DNA of 64,000 nt from Enterobacillus tribolii (GCF_003363015.1 NZ_QRAP01000008.1:62001-126000); one strand, 5' to 3'. Shown: positions 52,121 through 63,085, counted from the stretch's first letter. Notes: generated from the sequence alone by a model not told the origin. Translations and numbers: made by a program.

Positions 52121-52220
52121 TGGCGTATTGTGCAGGATGACTCGGCTTCGCCTCGCCCTACGGGCCGTTGCTGTGCAACGTTATCCTTCACTTAGCTACT
52201 CCATCACCTGTATCAGATGA
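52121..52220 (-). repeat. tRNA-linked cloverleaf-like repeat, copy 1
   Basis: The body is 52130-52191. The first hairpin keeps its stem (CGTTGC/GCAACG) while the triloop differs (ACA instead of GCA). The tRNA-like tail is degraded after ATCCTGCAC but still ends in GCCA. It follows the first tRNA-Lys of the operon. Confidence 0.78.
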
Positions 52221-52296
52221 TGGTGGGTCGTGCAGGATTCGAACCTGCGACCAATTGATTAAAAGTCAACTGCTCTACCAACTGAGCTAACGACCC
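52221..52296 (-). tRNA. tRNA-Lys (anticodon UUU)
   Basis: A 76-nt identical copy with encoded CCA, first in transcript order, lying about 50 nt downstream of the inferred start of transcription. Confidence 0.97.
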
Positions 52297-52351
52297 ATCT
52301 TGAAGCAATGCCGCAATCAATCTGTTCAGATTGTTTCGGCAACGGCGGCAT

Positions 52352-52379
52352 ATATTACCGATTTATCATTTCAGCGCAA
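52352..52379 (-). promoter_or_regulatory. Candidate promoter of the tRNA-Lys operon
   Basis: On the minus strand TTGCGC (52374-52379) and TAATAT (52352-52357) are separated by 16 bp and followed by a GC-rich discriminator, typical of stable RNA promoters. It lies between cpoB and the first tRNA. Confidence 0.5.
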
Positions 52380-52471
52380 CCAAAAAATCCCGGAAGATGT
52401 TCAATTGATTGCACTTCGTACGACACGGCGCAGAAACGAACAGCTATCTTCCGCGCCGGGAGGAAAAAAGA

Positions 52472-53245
52472 TTACTGTAACGCGGTGATGCGTTTTTGCG
52501 CCTGTTTGGCGGAATCCGTATTCGGATACTGTTTCACCACCTGCTGGAAAACGGCCTTCGCTTTATCTTTTTGCCCTTTTTCCTGCATGATCACGCCAAC
52601 TTTATACATCGCTTCCGATGCTTTCGGCGACTTCGGGTAATTTTTCACCACGACCGCAAAGTAATAGGCGGCATCATCTTTTTTACCCTTGTTGTAAAAA
52701 AGCTGGCCCAGCCAGTAATTCGCATTCGGCTGATAGGTGGAATCAGGATATTGCTTCACAAACGCCTGAAAAGCGGTAATCGCCTGATCATACTGCTTCT
52801 GTTCCAGCACCAGGGAGACCGCTTTGTTGTAATCGGTGTTCGCATCGCTGCCGCTGGTGGTTTGGTTACCGGCCGCTGCCGCATTGCCCGCCGCAGCAGG
52901 CGCAGATGCCGCAGCTCCGGCGTCAGATGACGTCGCTGCCGCCGCAGAACCACCCTGAGACTGGCCGCTGCTCAGGCTGTCGATCTGCTGATAAATCTGT
53001 TTCTGGCGCTCGACGATCTGGCTCAGTTGGTACTGATTTTCCTGAATCTGTCCGCGCAACGTATCAATATCACGCTGGTTGTCGGAGAGTTGCTGCTGAA
53101 GTTGGGTCAATACCTGCCCCTGCGCGTTGGTAATACGCTCCAGAGAGGTCACGCGGTCTTCAACCGACGCTGATGCGGCCAGCGGGACTGCGACGCCAAC
53201 CAGCAACGCCAGACCCAAAAAACGATGTCTGAAATTACTGCTCAT
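52472..53245 (-). CDS. cpoB: Cell division coordinator CpoB (YbgF)
   Basis: This 257-residue periplasmic protein links peptidoglycan synthesis by PBP1B with Tol-dependent outer membrane constriction. A signal peptide (to about residue 26, AASASVEDR) precedes an N-terminal trimerising coiled coil (about 28-95, rich in Gln and Leu heptads). A low-complexity Ala/Gly/Ser linker (about 98-132) and C-terminal TPR repeats (about 135-255, YNKAVSLVLEQKQYDQAI) follow. It is last in the tol-pal cluster, and an imperfect hairpin (near 53278-53303) separates it from pal. Confidence 0.95.
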   Translation of the reverse strand: MSSNFRHRFLGLALLVGVAVPLAASASVEDRVTSLERITNAQGQVLTQLQQQLSDNQRDIDTLRGQIQENQYQLSQIVERQKQIYQQIDSLSSGQSQGGSAAAATSSDAGAAASAPAAAGNAAAAGNQTTSGSDANTDYNKAVSLVLEQKQYDQAITAFQAFVKQYPDSTYQPNANYWLGQLFYNKGKKDDAAYYFAVVVKNYPKSPKASEAMYKVGVIMQEKGQKDKAKAVFQQVVKQYPNTDSAKQAQKRITALQ

Positions 53246-53324
53246 GCTTTACCTGCTTTACTTTATCCGTTATATCCGGGCTGCGCCGGCAGGCGCAACC
53301 CGGGATCTTCAGATATCTGAGAGA

Positions 53325-53843
53325 TTAGTAAACCAGTACCGCACGACGGTTTTTCGCATAAGCGGCTTCGTCGTGGCCCAGTACGGCCGGCTTCTCTTTA
53401 CCGTAAGATACGATGGAGATCTGATCGGCACCCACGCCTTTACCCTGCAGGTACATCTTCACCGCATTGGCACGACGCTCGCCCAGCGCGATGTTGTATT
53501 CCGGCGTACCGCGCTCATCCGCATGGCCTTCAACGGTGACTTTGTAGGACGGGTTGTTACGCAGGAAGGTTGCATGCGCATCCAGCAACTGAGCGTAGTC
53601 AGAAGAGATGTCATACTTGTCCAGACCAAAGTAAACGATGTTGTTTCTTTGCAGTTCCTGCATCTGCAGACGCGCCTGCTCTTCAGAAGAGAGGTTGCTG
53701 CTGCCGCTTTCCATACCGTTGCCGTTCATCATTCCGTTACCGGATTGATCGCCGTTGCTCGCGTTTTTGTTTGAACTACAGGCTGCGACGGCCATAATCG
53801 GCAGCGCCAGCATCAGCCCCTTCAGCACTTTGTTCAGTTGCAT
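53325..53843 (-). CDS. pal: Peptidoglycan-associated lipoprotein Pal
   Basis: This 172-residue outer membrane lipoprotein has a lipobox ending at Cys21 (MAVAAC after [11 protein letters not shown]). A flexible Gly/Asn/Ser linker and the OmpA-like peptidoglycan-binding domain follow, with [15 protein letters not shown] and [11 protein letters not shown] contacting diaminopimelate. It binds TolB and peptidoglycan. The ATG at 53843 gives the family N-terminus; six extra codons upstream are not used. Confidence 0.97.
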   Translation of the reverse strand: MQLNKVLKGLMLALPIMAVAACSSNKNASNGDQSGNGMMNGNGMESGSSNLSSEEQARLQMQELQRNNIVYFGLDKYDISSDYAQLLDAHATFLRNNPSYKVTVEGHADERGTPEYNIALGERRANAVKMYLQGKGVGADQISIVSYGKEKPAVLGHDEAAYAKNRRAVLVY

Positions 53844-53880
53844 TTCTTGTTCCTTTAACATTTAAATTTGTTATGGATTA

Positions 53881-55173
53881 TTACAGATACGGCGACCAGG
53901 CAGGGAATTTAACCTGACCATCAGTAGCCGGAAGACGCGCTTTGAAACGCCCGTCGGTCGAAACTAACTGCAACACGGACCCCATACCCTGAGTAGAGCT
54001 GTAGATCACCATGGTGCCATTGGGTGCGATACTCGGCGTTTCATCCAGGAAGGTATCCGTCAAAACCTGAACGGCCCCAGAACCCAGATCCTGTTTGGCG
54101 ATATGCTGCGCACCGTTGTTCGTCCCGACCATAACAAGGAACTTGCCGTCGGTACTGACATCGGAGTCCTGATTCTGAGAGCCTTCCCAGGTCAGGCGCT
54201 GCGGCGTGCCGCCATTAATACTGACTTTATAAATCTGCGGGCGACCACCCTGGTCTGAGGTGAATGCCAGATTCTGGCTATCCGGGAACCATGTCGGTTC
54301 GGTGTTGTTGTTACGTCCGTCCGTGATTTGACGGATCTGGCCGGAACCGAGGTCCATCACATACAGATTCAAACTACCGGTTTTAGACAGCGCAAACGCC
54401 AGTTTGCTGCCGTCGGGGGAAAAGGCCGGCGCCCCGTTATGACGCGGGAAAGAAGCGACCTGGCGGATAGCGCCGTTGGACAGCGTCTGGATAACCAGCG
54501 CTGATTTGCCGCTTTCAAAGGTAACGTAAGCCAGCTTGCTGCCGTCCGGCGACCAGGCCGGGGACATCAGCGGCTGAGGTGAACGATGCACCACGAACTG
54601 GTTGTAGCCGTCATAGTCGGCAACGCGCAGCTCATACGGGAACTGACCGCCGTTAGTCTGCACCACGTAGGCGATACGGGTACGGAACGCGCCCTTAACC
54701 CCGGTCAGTTTCTCAAAGACTTCGTCGCTGGCGGTATGCGCTGCATAACGCAGCCACTGCTTGGTTACTTTGTACTGGCCCTGCGACATCACCGTGGCGG
54801 CGCTGCCGGAGGTATCAAGCATCTGATAGGAGACCACATACTGGCCATCAGCGCTGGGCTGAACCTGACCGATCACCACGTTGCTGATGCCCAGCGCGCT
54901 CCAGGCTGTCGGTGTAACTTCGGCCACGGTCGTCGGTTGTTGCGGCATACGGGCTACGTCGATCGGGTTGAATTTGCCGCTGTTGCGCAAATCCGCACCG
55001 ACGATGCCGCCGATATCTTCAGGCGCAGCGCCCGGCCCCATCCACTTGAACGGCACAACGCCGATCGGACGGGCGGAGTCTACACCCTGGGTAATAACAA
55101 TACGGACCTCGGCGTGGAGCACGCTCGCCCACAGAATAAAAAGGCCCATCACTAAACGAAACGCCTGCTTCAT
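53881..55173 (-). CDS. tolB: Tol-Pal system protein TolB
   Basis: This 430-residue periplasmic protein has a signal peptide ([21 protein letters not shown]), an N-terminal alpha/beta domain (to about 160) that binds TolA, and a six-bladed beta-propeller with repeated [12 protein letters not shown] and [12 protein letters not shown] motifs that binds Pal. Of two adjacent ATGs the second (55173) has GGGAG at the better distance and matches E. coli TolB length. Confidence 0.96.
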   Translation of the reverse strand: MKQAFRLVMGLFILWASVLHAEVRIVITQGVDSARPIGVVPFKWMGPGAAPEDIGGIVGADLRNSGKFNPIDVARMPQQPTTVAEVTPTAWSALGISNVVIGQVQPSADGQYVVSYQMLDTSGSAATVMSQGQYKVTKQWLRYAAHTASDEVFEKLTGVKGAFRTRIAYVVQTNGGQFPYELRVADYDGYNQFVVHRSPQPLMSPAWSPDGSKLAYVTFESGKSALVIQTLSNGAIRQVASFPRHNGAPAFSPDGSKLAFALSKTGSLNLYVMDLGSGQIRQITDGRNNNTEPTWFPDSQNLAFTSDQGGRPQIYKVSINGGTPQRLTWEGSQNQDSDVSTDGKFLVMVGTNNGAQHIAKQDLGSGAVQVLTDTFLDETPSIAPNGTMVIYSSTQGMGSVLQLVSTDGRFKARLPATDGQVKFPAWSPYL

Positions 55174-55315
55174 CATATCTCCCTTATCAGGCCCCGATGG
55201 CCGCGATAATTAGCAGAATTTTAACAAACCAACGCCCACAAGACCACATCTTACCTAACGCAGCAATCACATGATTCTGAAACAGGTTTGCTGCGCTTTG
55301 ATAAACTTCATGTAC

Positions 55316-56413
55316 TTAATTAGGTTTAAAGTCAATTGGTGCATTTTTAAACACCTGATAGACCGCATCACTGGGCGGTTTAGGGATTCTTGCCTGTCGT
55401 GCAGCAGTAATAGCTGCCTGACATAACGCAGGATCACCGCCTTCAGCTTTAACATCGATTAAGAGACCATCAGGAGCCAGCTTGATACGTAATGTGCACA
55501 CTTTTCCGCTATAGCTGCTCGAATCGTAGAACTTGCTCTGTATTGCGGCCGTTACTTGCTGAAGATATCCACTGACTTCAGCACCAGAAGCACCACTGAC
55601 TTTGTTATTTCCTTGCCCTGCGGCACCTTGCTTATTCGATGTCCCCTTAGCACCTTCCCCGCCCCCAGCCTTCGGCGCATTTTTATCCGATGCCAGCCCG
55701 CCAAACAGATCGTCTACATCACTCTTCTGTTTAGCCGCTGCGGCTGCGGCCGCTTTTTTCTCATCAGCCGCTGCTTTCTTCGCTGCGGCAGCATCTGCGG
55801 CCTTCTTGGCCTCGTCCGCGGCTTTCTTCTTCGCGGCTTCCGCTGCGGCAGCCTGCTGTTTTTTGGCTTCTTCCGCCTGTTTCTTCGCTTCCGCCGCGGC
55901 CTTCTCCGCCTCAGCTTTCGCTTTGGCCGCCGCCGCTTCCGCCTGTTTTTGCTGTTCCTGCGCTGCCTTGGCCGCTTCCTGTGCCGCCTTCTGCTGTTCC
56001 GCTAACTTTTTGGCGTCTTCCTGCGCTTTCTTCTGCTGCTCGGCGGCTTCTTTTTTCGCCGCTTCCTGCGCCTGCAAACGCTCTTTCTCCAACTGCTTCA
56101 GGCGCTGCTGCTCGGCAGCCTGTTTTTGCTGCAGTTCTTCAGCCTGTTGCCGGGCCTGCTTTTGGCGCAGTTGTTCCGCCCGCGCCGCGTCGGATTTTTG
56201 CTGCTGCTGGCGATTGTATTGCTGCACCATGGCGTTCGGATCAACCATTACGGCGTCGATGGAGGAACCACCGCCCCCGCCGCCGCCCGCGCTCATGGGG
56301 GCATCCTGCATTATCGACCCCCATATCAACAGCGCAATCAATACGATGTGCAATATGACGGAAACAATTACAGAACGGTTCAGCTTGTCGTCTTGCTCAG
56401 TTGCATTTACCAC
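55316..56413 (-). CDS. tolA: Tol-Pal system membrane-spanning protein TolA
   Basis: This 365-residue protein has a transmembrane anchor (about 13-35), a glycine run (about 43-49), and a long Ala/Lys/Glu/Gln helical domain (about 65-245) spanning the periplasm. The C-terminal domain (about 275-365, SSYSGKVCTLRIKLAPDG) binds TolB and phage or colicin proteins. It is shorter than E. coli TolA (421) because the helical repeat is shorter. The start is GTG, as in E. coli, with GGAAG upstream. Confidence 0.95.
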   Translation of the reverse strand: MVNATEQDDKLNRSVIVSVILHIVLIALLIWGSIMQDAPMSAGGGGGGGSSIDAVMVDPNAMVQQYNRQQQQKSDAARAEQLRQKQARQQAEELQQKQAAEQQRLKQLEKERLQAQEAAKKEAAEQQKKAQEDAKKLAEQQKAAQEAAKAAQEQQKQAEAAAAKAKAEAEKAAAEAKKQAEEAKKQQAAAAEAAKKKAADEAKKAADAAAAKKAAADEKKAAAAAAAKQKSDVDDLFGGLASDKNAPKAGGGEGAKGTSNKQGAAGQGNNKVSGASGAEVSGYLQQVTAAIQSKFYDSSSYSGKVCTLRIKLAPDGLLIDVKAEGGDPALCQAAITAARQARIPKPPSDAVYQVFKNAPIDFKPN

Positions 56414-56550
56414 AATACGCTTCCAGGGGACCTGCAGTGACTAAACATCCGCTATATAACGGCTATCTTTAAAATTTTTTCCGGCCAAATGCAACACGCA
56501 GCCCGTTTCAGGCTGCATGTGCGGTGAAGGGCGCGCCGGTGTGCGCCTCA

Positions 56551-56973
56551 TCAGATCGGCTGGGTCATCAGCCCAACGGACGTAACGCCGGCCTGATGTA
56601 ACAAATTCAGCGCCTTGATGATTTCATCATAAGGGACATCCTTCGCTCCACCGATCAAAAATACGGTTTTCGGATTTGCCTTGAGTCGCGCCTGCGCTTC
56701 CGCGACAACCTGCTCCGATGGCAACTGCTCCATGCGATTGTGATCCGCCACGACCGCATATTGCCCAATGCCGGAAACCTCAACAATCACCGGCGGATTA
56801 TCTTCGGAACTGACGGTCTTGGACTCCGTGGCGTCCGGAAGGTCAACCTCCACGCTCTGCGTGATGATCGGCGCGGTCGCCATAAAAATCAGCAACAGCA
56901 CCAGCAGCACGTCGAGCAGCGGAACGATGTTGATTTCCGACTTCAGCTCGCGCCGGTTACGTAATCTTGCCAT
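56551..56973 (-). CDS. tolR: Tol-Pal system protein TolR
   Basis: This 140-residue inner-membrane protein of the ExbD/TolR family has one transmembrane helix carrying the proton-channel aspartate (NIVPLLDVLLVLLLIFM, Asp near residue 21) and a periplasmic domain that dimerises and contacts peptidoglycan. It forms the motor with TolQ that energises TolA. It lies 14 bp after tolQ. Confidence 0.96.
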   Translation of the reverse strand: MARLRNRRELKSEINIVPLLDVLLVLLLIFMATAPIITQSVEVDLPDATESKTVSSEDNPPVIVEVSGIGQYAVVADHNRMEQLPSEQVVAEAQARLKANPKTVFLIGGAKDVPYDEIIKALNLLHQAGVTSVGLMTQPI

Positions 56974-56987
56974 GCTAACCCCCTGAC

Positions 56988-58072
<1,085 letters not shown>

Positions 58073-58162
58073 TTCACATCCCGGGAATACAAATTAACGC
58101 GGAATACTATACGCAAGAGAATTGGGGTTGGGAATGGGAGAGTAAGATGAGAACGAAAATAA

Positions 58163-58187
58163 TTATGGCTCCCGAACAGAGCCATAA
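58163..58187 (-). terminator. Terminator of the cydABX-ybgE operon
   Basis: TTATGGCTC pairs with GAGCCATAA across a 7-nt loop. On the minus strand the stem is followed by a U-rich tail. It lies between ybgE and ybgC. Confidence 0.85.
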
Positions 58188-58271
58188 CTATTTTGAATAA
58201 CGGCTGAACATTCTTGACATTACTTGAGATTTCTCGCCGTAATCCTACCCGGGTGCAACTATCACCCGCGG

Positions 58272-58562
58272 TCAGCGAAAAAAGTAAATCAGCCCTGCCG
58301 CCAGAATCGGCAACGCGGGCAGCGGCAGGAAGAATAACCGCCAGATGCTGCGCTGGGGGCGAAACCCGACGCCGAAGACCACGCCGGCGCAGACCGCCCA
58401 CATGATCAGGATGCCGTGCCAGATTTCCAGCTGGCTGGTTTTCGCCGCGAAGCGGGACGGGTCCCAGAACACACAGAATGCCAGCACCAGGGCCAGCACC
58501 AGTGAAAGAGCCCGCAAGGGGCTCTTGTCCGTTACCGCATACAGCTTATCGATCAACCCCAT
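58272..58562 (-). CDS. ybgE: Cyd operon protein YbgE
   Basis: This 96-residue inner-membrane protein has three hydrophobic segments (about 15-32, 46-66 and 74-95) and the family start MGLIDKLYAVTDKSPLRALSL. It is always encoded with cydABX; its role is not settled. Its ATG overlaps the cydX stop by one base. Confidence 0.93.
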   Translation of the reverse strand: MGLIDKLYAVTDKSPLRALSLVLALVLAFCVFWDPSRFAAKTSQLEIWHGILIMWAVCAGVVFGVGFRPQRSIWRLFFLPLPALPILAAGLIYFFR

Positions 58563-58675
58563 TACTTGGCGTCTTTCGCTGCAGCTTTTGCTTCGTTGTT
58601 CTCAATCGTCATCGCGGTGATGATGGCGAAAAAGCAGGCCAGAAGCGTTCCTAAAATCCAGGCAAAATACCACAT
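58562..58675 (-). CDS. cydX: Cytochrome bd-I oxidase small subunit CydX
   Basis: This 37-residue single-pass membrane subunit begins MWYFAWILGTLLACFFA, near-identical to E. coli CydX (YbgT, 37 residues). It stabilises the haem centres of cytochrome bd. It lies 24 bp after cydB and overlaps ybgE by one base. Confidence 0.96.
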   Translation of the reverse strand: MWYFAWILGTLLACFFAIITAMTIENNEAKAAAKDAK

Positions 58676-58699
58676 GCTCGATGCTCCTTAGTCAGCCTA

Positions 58700-59839
58700 T
58701 TAGTACAACGAATGCGTGTTGTTTTCGATGAAGTTTTTGTCCAGACGGCCGTACATCTTGTAGAAACACCAGGCGGTGTAGGCCAGTACAATCGGAACAA
58801 AAATAATCGCAACAATGGTCATCACCTGCAGCGTCAGCAGGCTGGACGTCGCATCCCACATGGTCAGACTCATGTTCGGGTTGGTGATGGAAGGCATCAC
58901 GAACGGGAACATGGTTACGCCGGCAGTCAGGATCACGCACGCGATGGTCAGCGAGGAGAACACGAACGCCCACGCGCCGCGGCCCAAACGGGAACACAGG
59001 ATCGTCAGCAACGGCAGCACCACGCCCAGCGCAGGCAGAGCCCACAGGATCGGCGCGTCGTTGAAGTTGATCAGCCAAGCGCCGGCCTGATGAGCCACTT
59101 CTTTGTGCAGCGGGTTAGACTCAGCCGCATGATCCAGCACGGAGGTCAGTACGTAACCGTCGATGCCCATCACCAGCCAAACGCCGGCCAGCAGGAACGC
59201 CACGGCCATGACCAACGCGCCAATCTGCGAGGCGGCGCGGGTGCGCAGCAGCAGCTCGCCAGAGGTCTTCATCTGCAGGTAGGTCGCACCCTGAACAATC
59301 AGCATGGTCAGACTGACGATACCGGCCAACAACGCAAACGGGTTGAGCAGTTGGAAGAAGTTGCCGGTGTAGAACAGACGCAGGTACTCATCCATGTGGA
59401 ACGGTACGCCCTGCAGCAGGTTGCCGAATGCCACGCCGAATACCAGCGCCGGCACGAAGCTCCCGATGAAGATGCCCCAGTCCCACATGCCGCGCCAGCG
59501 CGGATCTTCAATCTTGGAACGGTAGTCAAAACCGACCGGACGGAAGAACAACGCGGCCAGCACCAGCACCATCGCCACATAGAAACCGGAAAACGCAGCG
59601 GCGTAAACCATCGGCCAGGCAGCAAACAGCGCGCCGCCGGCGGTGATCAGCCAAACCTGGTTGCCGTCCCAGTGCGGCGCAATGGCGTTCACCATAATGC
59701 GGCGCTCGGTATCGGTCTTACCGATGATGCGGGAGAGGATACCTACCCCCATATCGAATCCGTCGGTAATCGCAAACCCAATCAGCAACACGCCGACCAG
59801 CAGCCACCATACAAATCGCAATACTTCATAATCAAACAT
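58700..59839 (-). CDS. cydB: Cytochrome bd-I ubiquinol oxidase subunit II
   Basis: This 379-residue inner-membrane subunit has about eight transmembrane helices. The N-terminus MFDYEVLRFVWWLLVGVLLIGFAITDGFDMGVG and GNQVWLITAGGALFAAWP are typical. It pairs with CydA to reduce oxygen with high affinity. It lies 15 bp after cydA. Confidence 0.97.
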   Translation of the reverse strand: MFDYEVLRFVWWLLVGVLLIGFAITDGFDMGVGILSRIIGKTDTERRIMVNAIAPHWDGNQVWLITAGGALFAAWPMVYAAAFSGFYVAMVLVLAALFFRPVGFDYRSKIEDPRWRGMWDWGIFIGSFVPALVFGVAFGNLLQGVPFHMDEYLRLFYTGNFFQLLNPFALLAGIVSLTMLIVQGATYLQMKTSGELLLRTRAASQIGALVMAVAFLLAGVWLVMGIDGYVLTSVLDHAAESNPLHKEVAHQAGAWLINFNDAPILWALPALGVVLPLLTILCSRLGRGAWAFVFSSLTIACVILTAGVTMFPFVMPSITNPNMSLTMWDATSSLLTLQVMTIVAIIFVPIVLAYTAWCFYKMYGRLDKNFIENNTHSLY

Positions 59840-59854
59840 AGCGTGGACTCCTGT

Positions 59855-61423
59855 TTACCGTGCTTCCTGAGCAACCGCACCCGGCTGTTCAAAGTGATAA
59901 CGGCCTGTCTTCATGCTGCTGGGTCCCAGACGCGCATACTTGAACATCAGATACATTTCCGCCACCAGGAACAGCGTGTACAGACCGCAGATCAGAATGA
60001 TGGAGAACAGCAGATCGCCGGTGGTCAGCGACGAGTTCGCAACCCCCGTAGGTAGCACTTCACCAATCGCCCACGGCTGACGGCCGTATTCTGCCACGAA
60101 CCAACCACATTCACTGGCGATCCACGGTAACGGAATACCTACCAACGCCAGACGATGCAGCCAGCGCTTCTCACCGACGGTACCGCGGACAGTGCTCCAG
60201 AAGGCGGCAGCGATGATCAGCAGAATCAGGAAGCCACAGGCAACCATGATGCGGAACGAGAAGTACAGCGGAGCAACTTTAGGAATAGAATCTTTGGTCG
60301 CTTGCTCGATCTGTGCTTCCGTCGCTTTGGCCGGGTTATCGATATAGCGCTTGAGCAGCATACCGTAGCCCAGATCCTGTTTGCTCTGGTTAAAGGCTTC
60401 ACGCACGCTCGGATCGGTGTTGCCGGTACGCAGTTCCTGCAGCAGTTCGTAGGCCTTCATCCCGTTGCGGATACGCACCTGGTGCTGAGCCATCAGATCT
60501 TTCAGGCCCACGACAGGCTGATCGATAGAACGGGTGGCAATCAAACCCAGCGCGAAAGGAATGCGGATGGCGTAGGCGTTTTCCATCTTATCCTGATCCG
60601 GAATACCGATCAGGGTAAAGGCAGCCGGTGCCGGCTGGGTTTCCCACTCCGCTTCAATCGCGGCCAGTTTGGTTTTCTGCACGTCGCCCATTTCATAACC
60701 GGATTCGTCACCCAGTACGATAACGGACAGCGACGCCGCCAGACCGAAGGCCGCCGCAATGGCGAACGAACGCTTGGCGAAGGCAAAATCACGGCCTTTC
60801 AGCAGGTAGTAAGAACTGATGCCCAGAATGAACATCGCGCCCGTTACATAGCCCGCGGAAACAGTGTGAACGAATTTCACCTGTGCAACCGGGTTCAGGA
60901 CCAGCTCGGCAAAGCTGACCATCTCCATACGCATGGTTTCGAAATTGAAATCAGAGGCGATGGGGTTCTGCATCCAGCCGTTGGCGACGAGGATCCACAG
61001 TGCCGACAGGTTGGAACCCAGAGCCACCAGCCATGTCACAACCATGTGCTGTACTTTGCCCAGACGATCCCAGCCGAAGAAAAACAGGCCGACAAAGGTG
61101 GATTCGAGGAAGAATGCCATCAGACCTTCGATGGCCAGCGGCGCACCGAAAATGTCTCCGACGTAGTGTGAATAGTATGACCAGTTAGTACCGAACTGGA
61201 ACTCCATGGTCAGACCGGTGGCGACCCCCAGGGCGAAGTTGATACCAAACAACTTACCCCAGAACTTGGTCATATCTTTGTAGACTTGTTTGCCCGTCAG
61301 GACGTACGTCGTCTCCATGATTGCCAGCAAAAACGCCATCCCGAGCGTTAATGGGACAAACAGGAAGTGATACATCGCCGTTAAAGCAAACTGTAACCGT
61401 GACAGTTCGACTATATCTAACAT
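59855..61423 (-). CDS. cydA: Cytochrome bd-I ubiquinol oxidase subunit I
   Basis: This 522-residue haem-bearing subunit binds b558, b595 and d. The axial ligand His19 is in [12 protein letters not shown], and His186 lies in the [12 protein letters not shown] region. The length equals E. coli CydA, including the long Q-loop (about 250-380) of the quinol site. A long AT-rich upstream region probably carries ArcA and FNR control. Confidence 0.97.
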   Translation of the reverse strand: MLDIVELSRLQFALTAMYHFLFVPLTLGMAFLLAIMETTYVLTGKQVYKDMTKFWGKLFGINFALGVATGLTMEFQFGTNWSYYSHYVGDIFGAPLAIEGLMAFFLESTFVGLFFFGWDRLGKVQHMVVTWLVALGSNLSALWILVANGWMQNPIASDFNFETMRMEMVSFAELVLNPVAQVKFVHTVSAGYVTGAMFILGISSYYLLKGRDFAFAKRSFAIAAAFGLAASLSVIVLGDESGYEMGDVQKTKLAAIEAEWETQPAPAAFTLIGIPDQDKMENAYAIRIPFALGLIATRSIDQPVVGLKDLMAQHQVRIRNGMKAYELLQELRTGNTDPSVREAFNQSKQDLGYGMLLKRYIDNPAKATEAQIEQATKDSIPKVAPLYFSFRIMVACGFLILLIIAAAFWSTVRGTVGEKRWLHRLALVGIPLPWIASECGWFVAEYGRQPWAIGEVLPTGVANSSLTTGDLLFSIILICGLYTLFLVAEMYLMFKYARLGPSSMKTGRYHFEQPGAVAQEAR

Positions 61424-62158
61424 CTTGACTCCTTGCTCCTCGCAGGAAGACTCCGACTTGCGGCAACCCGGTTTTCCTGGCGTATCCCTCGTGCTTCACA
61501 CCTCGGCCTGAAACGCGCCGGATACGGAAAACCCTATAACTACCAGCAGTGAATGCCCTGAAATTACAAACAATATTGGAATCCAACCCCACCTTTCGTC
61601 AGCGATTTTCCTTATAGCTGTACCGCTGGCTTACCTCGTCTACTTCCCTTGAAGCATAGCCCAGAAAACCTTCTTAACGAAAAACCGAGGAGAGATAACA
61701 AATATAACAATTACAACAACCCGATATTACAGACTGTTAAATAGTACCGCTCTATTCCCACATAATAAATAGGCTTTTATGTGATAAAGATTGAATTTCT
61801 GTCTTTAGGTCAACAAATAATCAGAAAGAGGCACTAAGCAGAAATTGATCCAACGCAAGATTATCAAATTTGACATTTTATCACACTAGATCAATCACAT
61901 TTTTACAGTAAATTCATTGGGATATGTTAATCAAAAGTTTCATTTTAACCACTAAATGAATTTATTGTTAAATATTTGTTTTAATCAGACCTGAAAGGGC
62001 TTCCGGGTAATAAATTCCATGATGTAAGGCGAAAATAAGCAGGGCAAACAATAGTCACCGATGTGAATTAATCACTTATTTTATTTCCGGGCTTATTTAA
62101 ACCACTTTTTCATTTTCTTATTCAGTTATTGTGATTACTCAATAATTCTTACCAAAAT
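61424..62158. promoter_or_regulatory. Long AT-rich control region upstream of cydA
   Basis: About 735 bp without a gene separate cydA from the sucD terminator. The stretch 61700-62150 is strongly AT-rich, with several TTAAT/GTTAA-type direct elements (for example 61900-61990) like ArcA sites and ATCAA/TTGAT half-sites (61844-61910) like FNR sites. I could not define a complete consensus site. Regulation by ArcA and FNR is known for E. coli cydA. Confidence 0.5.
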
Positions 62159-62216
62159 AAAAAAGGCCATCCGAAGATGGCCAACATGTCGAGAAACTTA
62201 AATTCAGCTAAATGGT
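62159..62216 (-). ncRNA. sucD 3' UTR, candidate SdhX/RybD-type small RNA
   Basis: In E. coli and Salmonella the small RNA SdhX (RybD) is processed from the 3' end of the sdh-suc transcript. Here the sucD 3' UTR of about 55 nt ends in a strong UUCG hairpin with a U-run, the form needed for an Hfq-bound RNA. The call rests on position and architecture. I have not matched the seed. Confidence 0.35.
62165..62182 (-). terminator. Terminator of the suc operon
   Basis: On the minus strand GGCCATC and GATGGCC enclose a UUCG tetraloop and are followed by UUUUUU, 35 bp past the sucD stop. Confidence 0.93.
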
Positions 62217-63085
62217 TTAACGCAATACGGATTTCACGGCGTTGCCGATTTCCGCCAGGCTGCGCACCGTTTTAACGCCGGCAGCTTCCAGAGCGGCAAA
62301 CTTCTCATCCGCAGTGCCTTTACCGCCGGCAATAATTGCCCCGGCATGGCCCATACGCTTACCTTTCGGCGCAGTAACGCCCGCGATATAGCCTACCACC
62401 GGCTTGGTGACGTGCTCTTTGATGTAGGCCGCGGCGTCTTCTTCCGCATTACCGCCGATTTCACCAATCATCACGATAACTTCAGTCTGCGGATCTTCCT
62501 GAAACAGTTTCAGGATATCAATGAAGTTGGAGCCCGGAATCGGGTCGCCGCCGATGCCCACGCAGCTGGACTGGCCGAAGCCGGCGTCCGTCGTCTGCTT
62601 CACCGCTTCATAGGTCAGCGTGCCGGAGCGGGAAACGATGCCCACTTTGCCCGGCTGGTGAATGTGGCCCGGCATGATGCCGATTTTGCATTCGCCCGGC
62701 GTGATCACGCCCGGGCAGTTCGGCCCGATCATGCGCGCGTCGCTTTGCTCCAGCTTGGCTTTCACCACCAGCATATCCAGGGTCGGGATGCCTTCAGTGA
62801 TACAGATGATCAGCTTGATGCCTGCATCAATGGCTTCCAGGATCGAGTCTTTACAGAACGGCGCCGGAACGTAAATCACAGACGCCGTTGCGCCGGTGGC
62901 TTGCACCGCTTCGCGCACGGTGTTGAATACCGGCAGGCCCAGGTGCTCAGTGCCGCCTTTGCCCGGCGTTACGCCGCCGACCAGTTTGGTGCCGTAGGCC
63001 AGCGCCTGCTCGGAGTGGAACGTGCCCTGACTGCCGGTGAAGCCCTGGCAGATCACTTTGGTATCTTTATTGATTAAAATGGACA

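Noticed and set aside
51571-52296. CRISPR-like array, because of the regularly spaced repeats
   Set aside because: The repeated units are tRNA-Lys genes and structured tRNA-linked elements; the unit size and lack of unique spacers exclude CRISPR.
55602-56444. 280-codon frame opposite tolA
   Set aside because: It is the Ala/Cys/Ser-rich shadow of the repetitive Ala/Lys/Glu helix of tolA and has no gene-like features.
58712-60055. 447-codon plus-strand frame across cydB and cydA
   Set aside because: A GC-bias shadow frame, rich in His, Gln and Arg, spanning two well-supported genes on the opposite strand.
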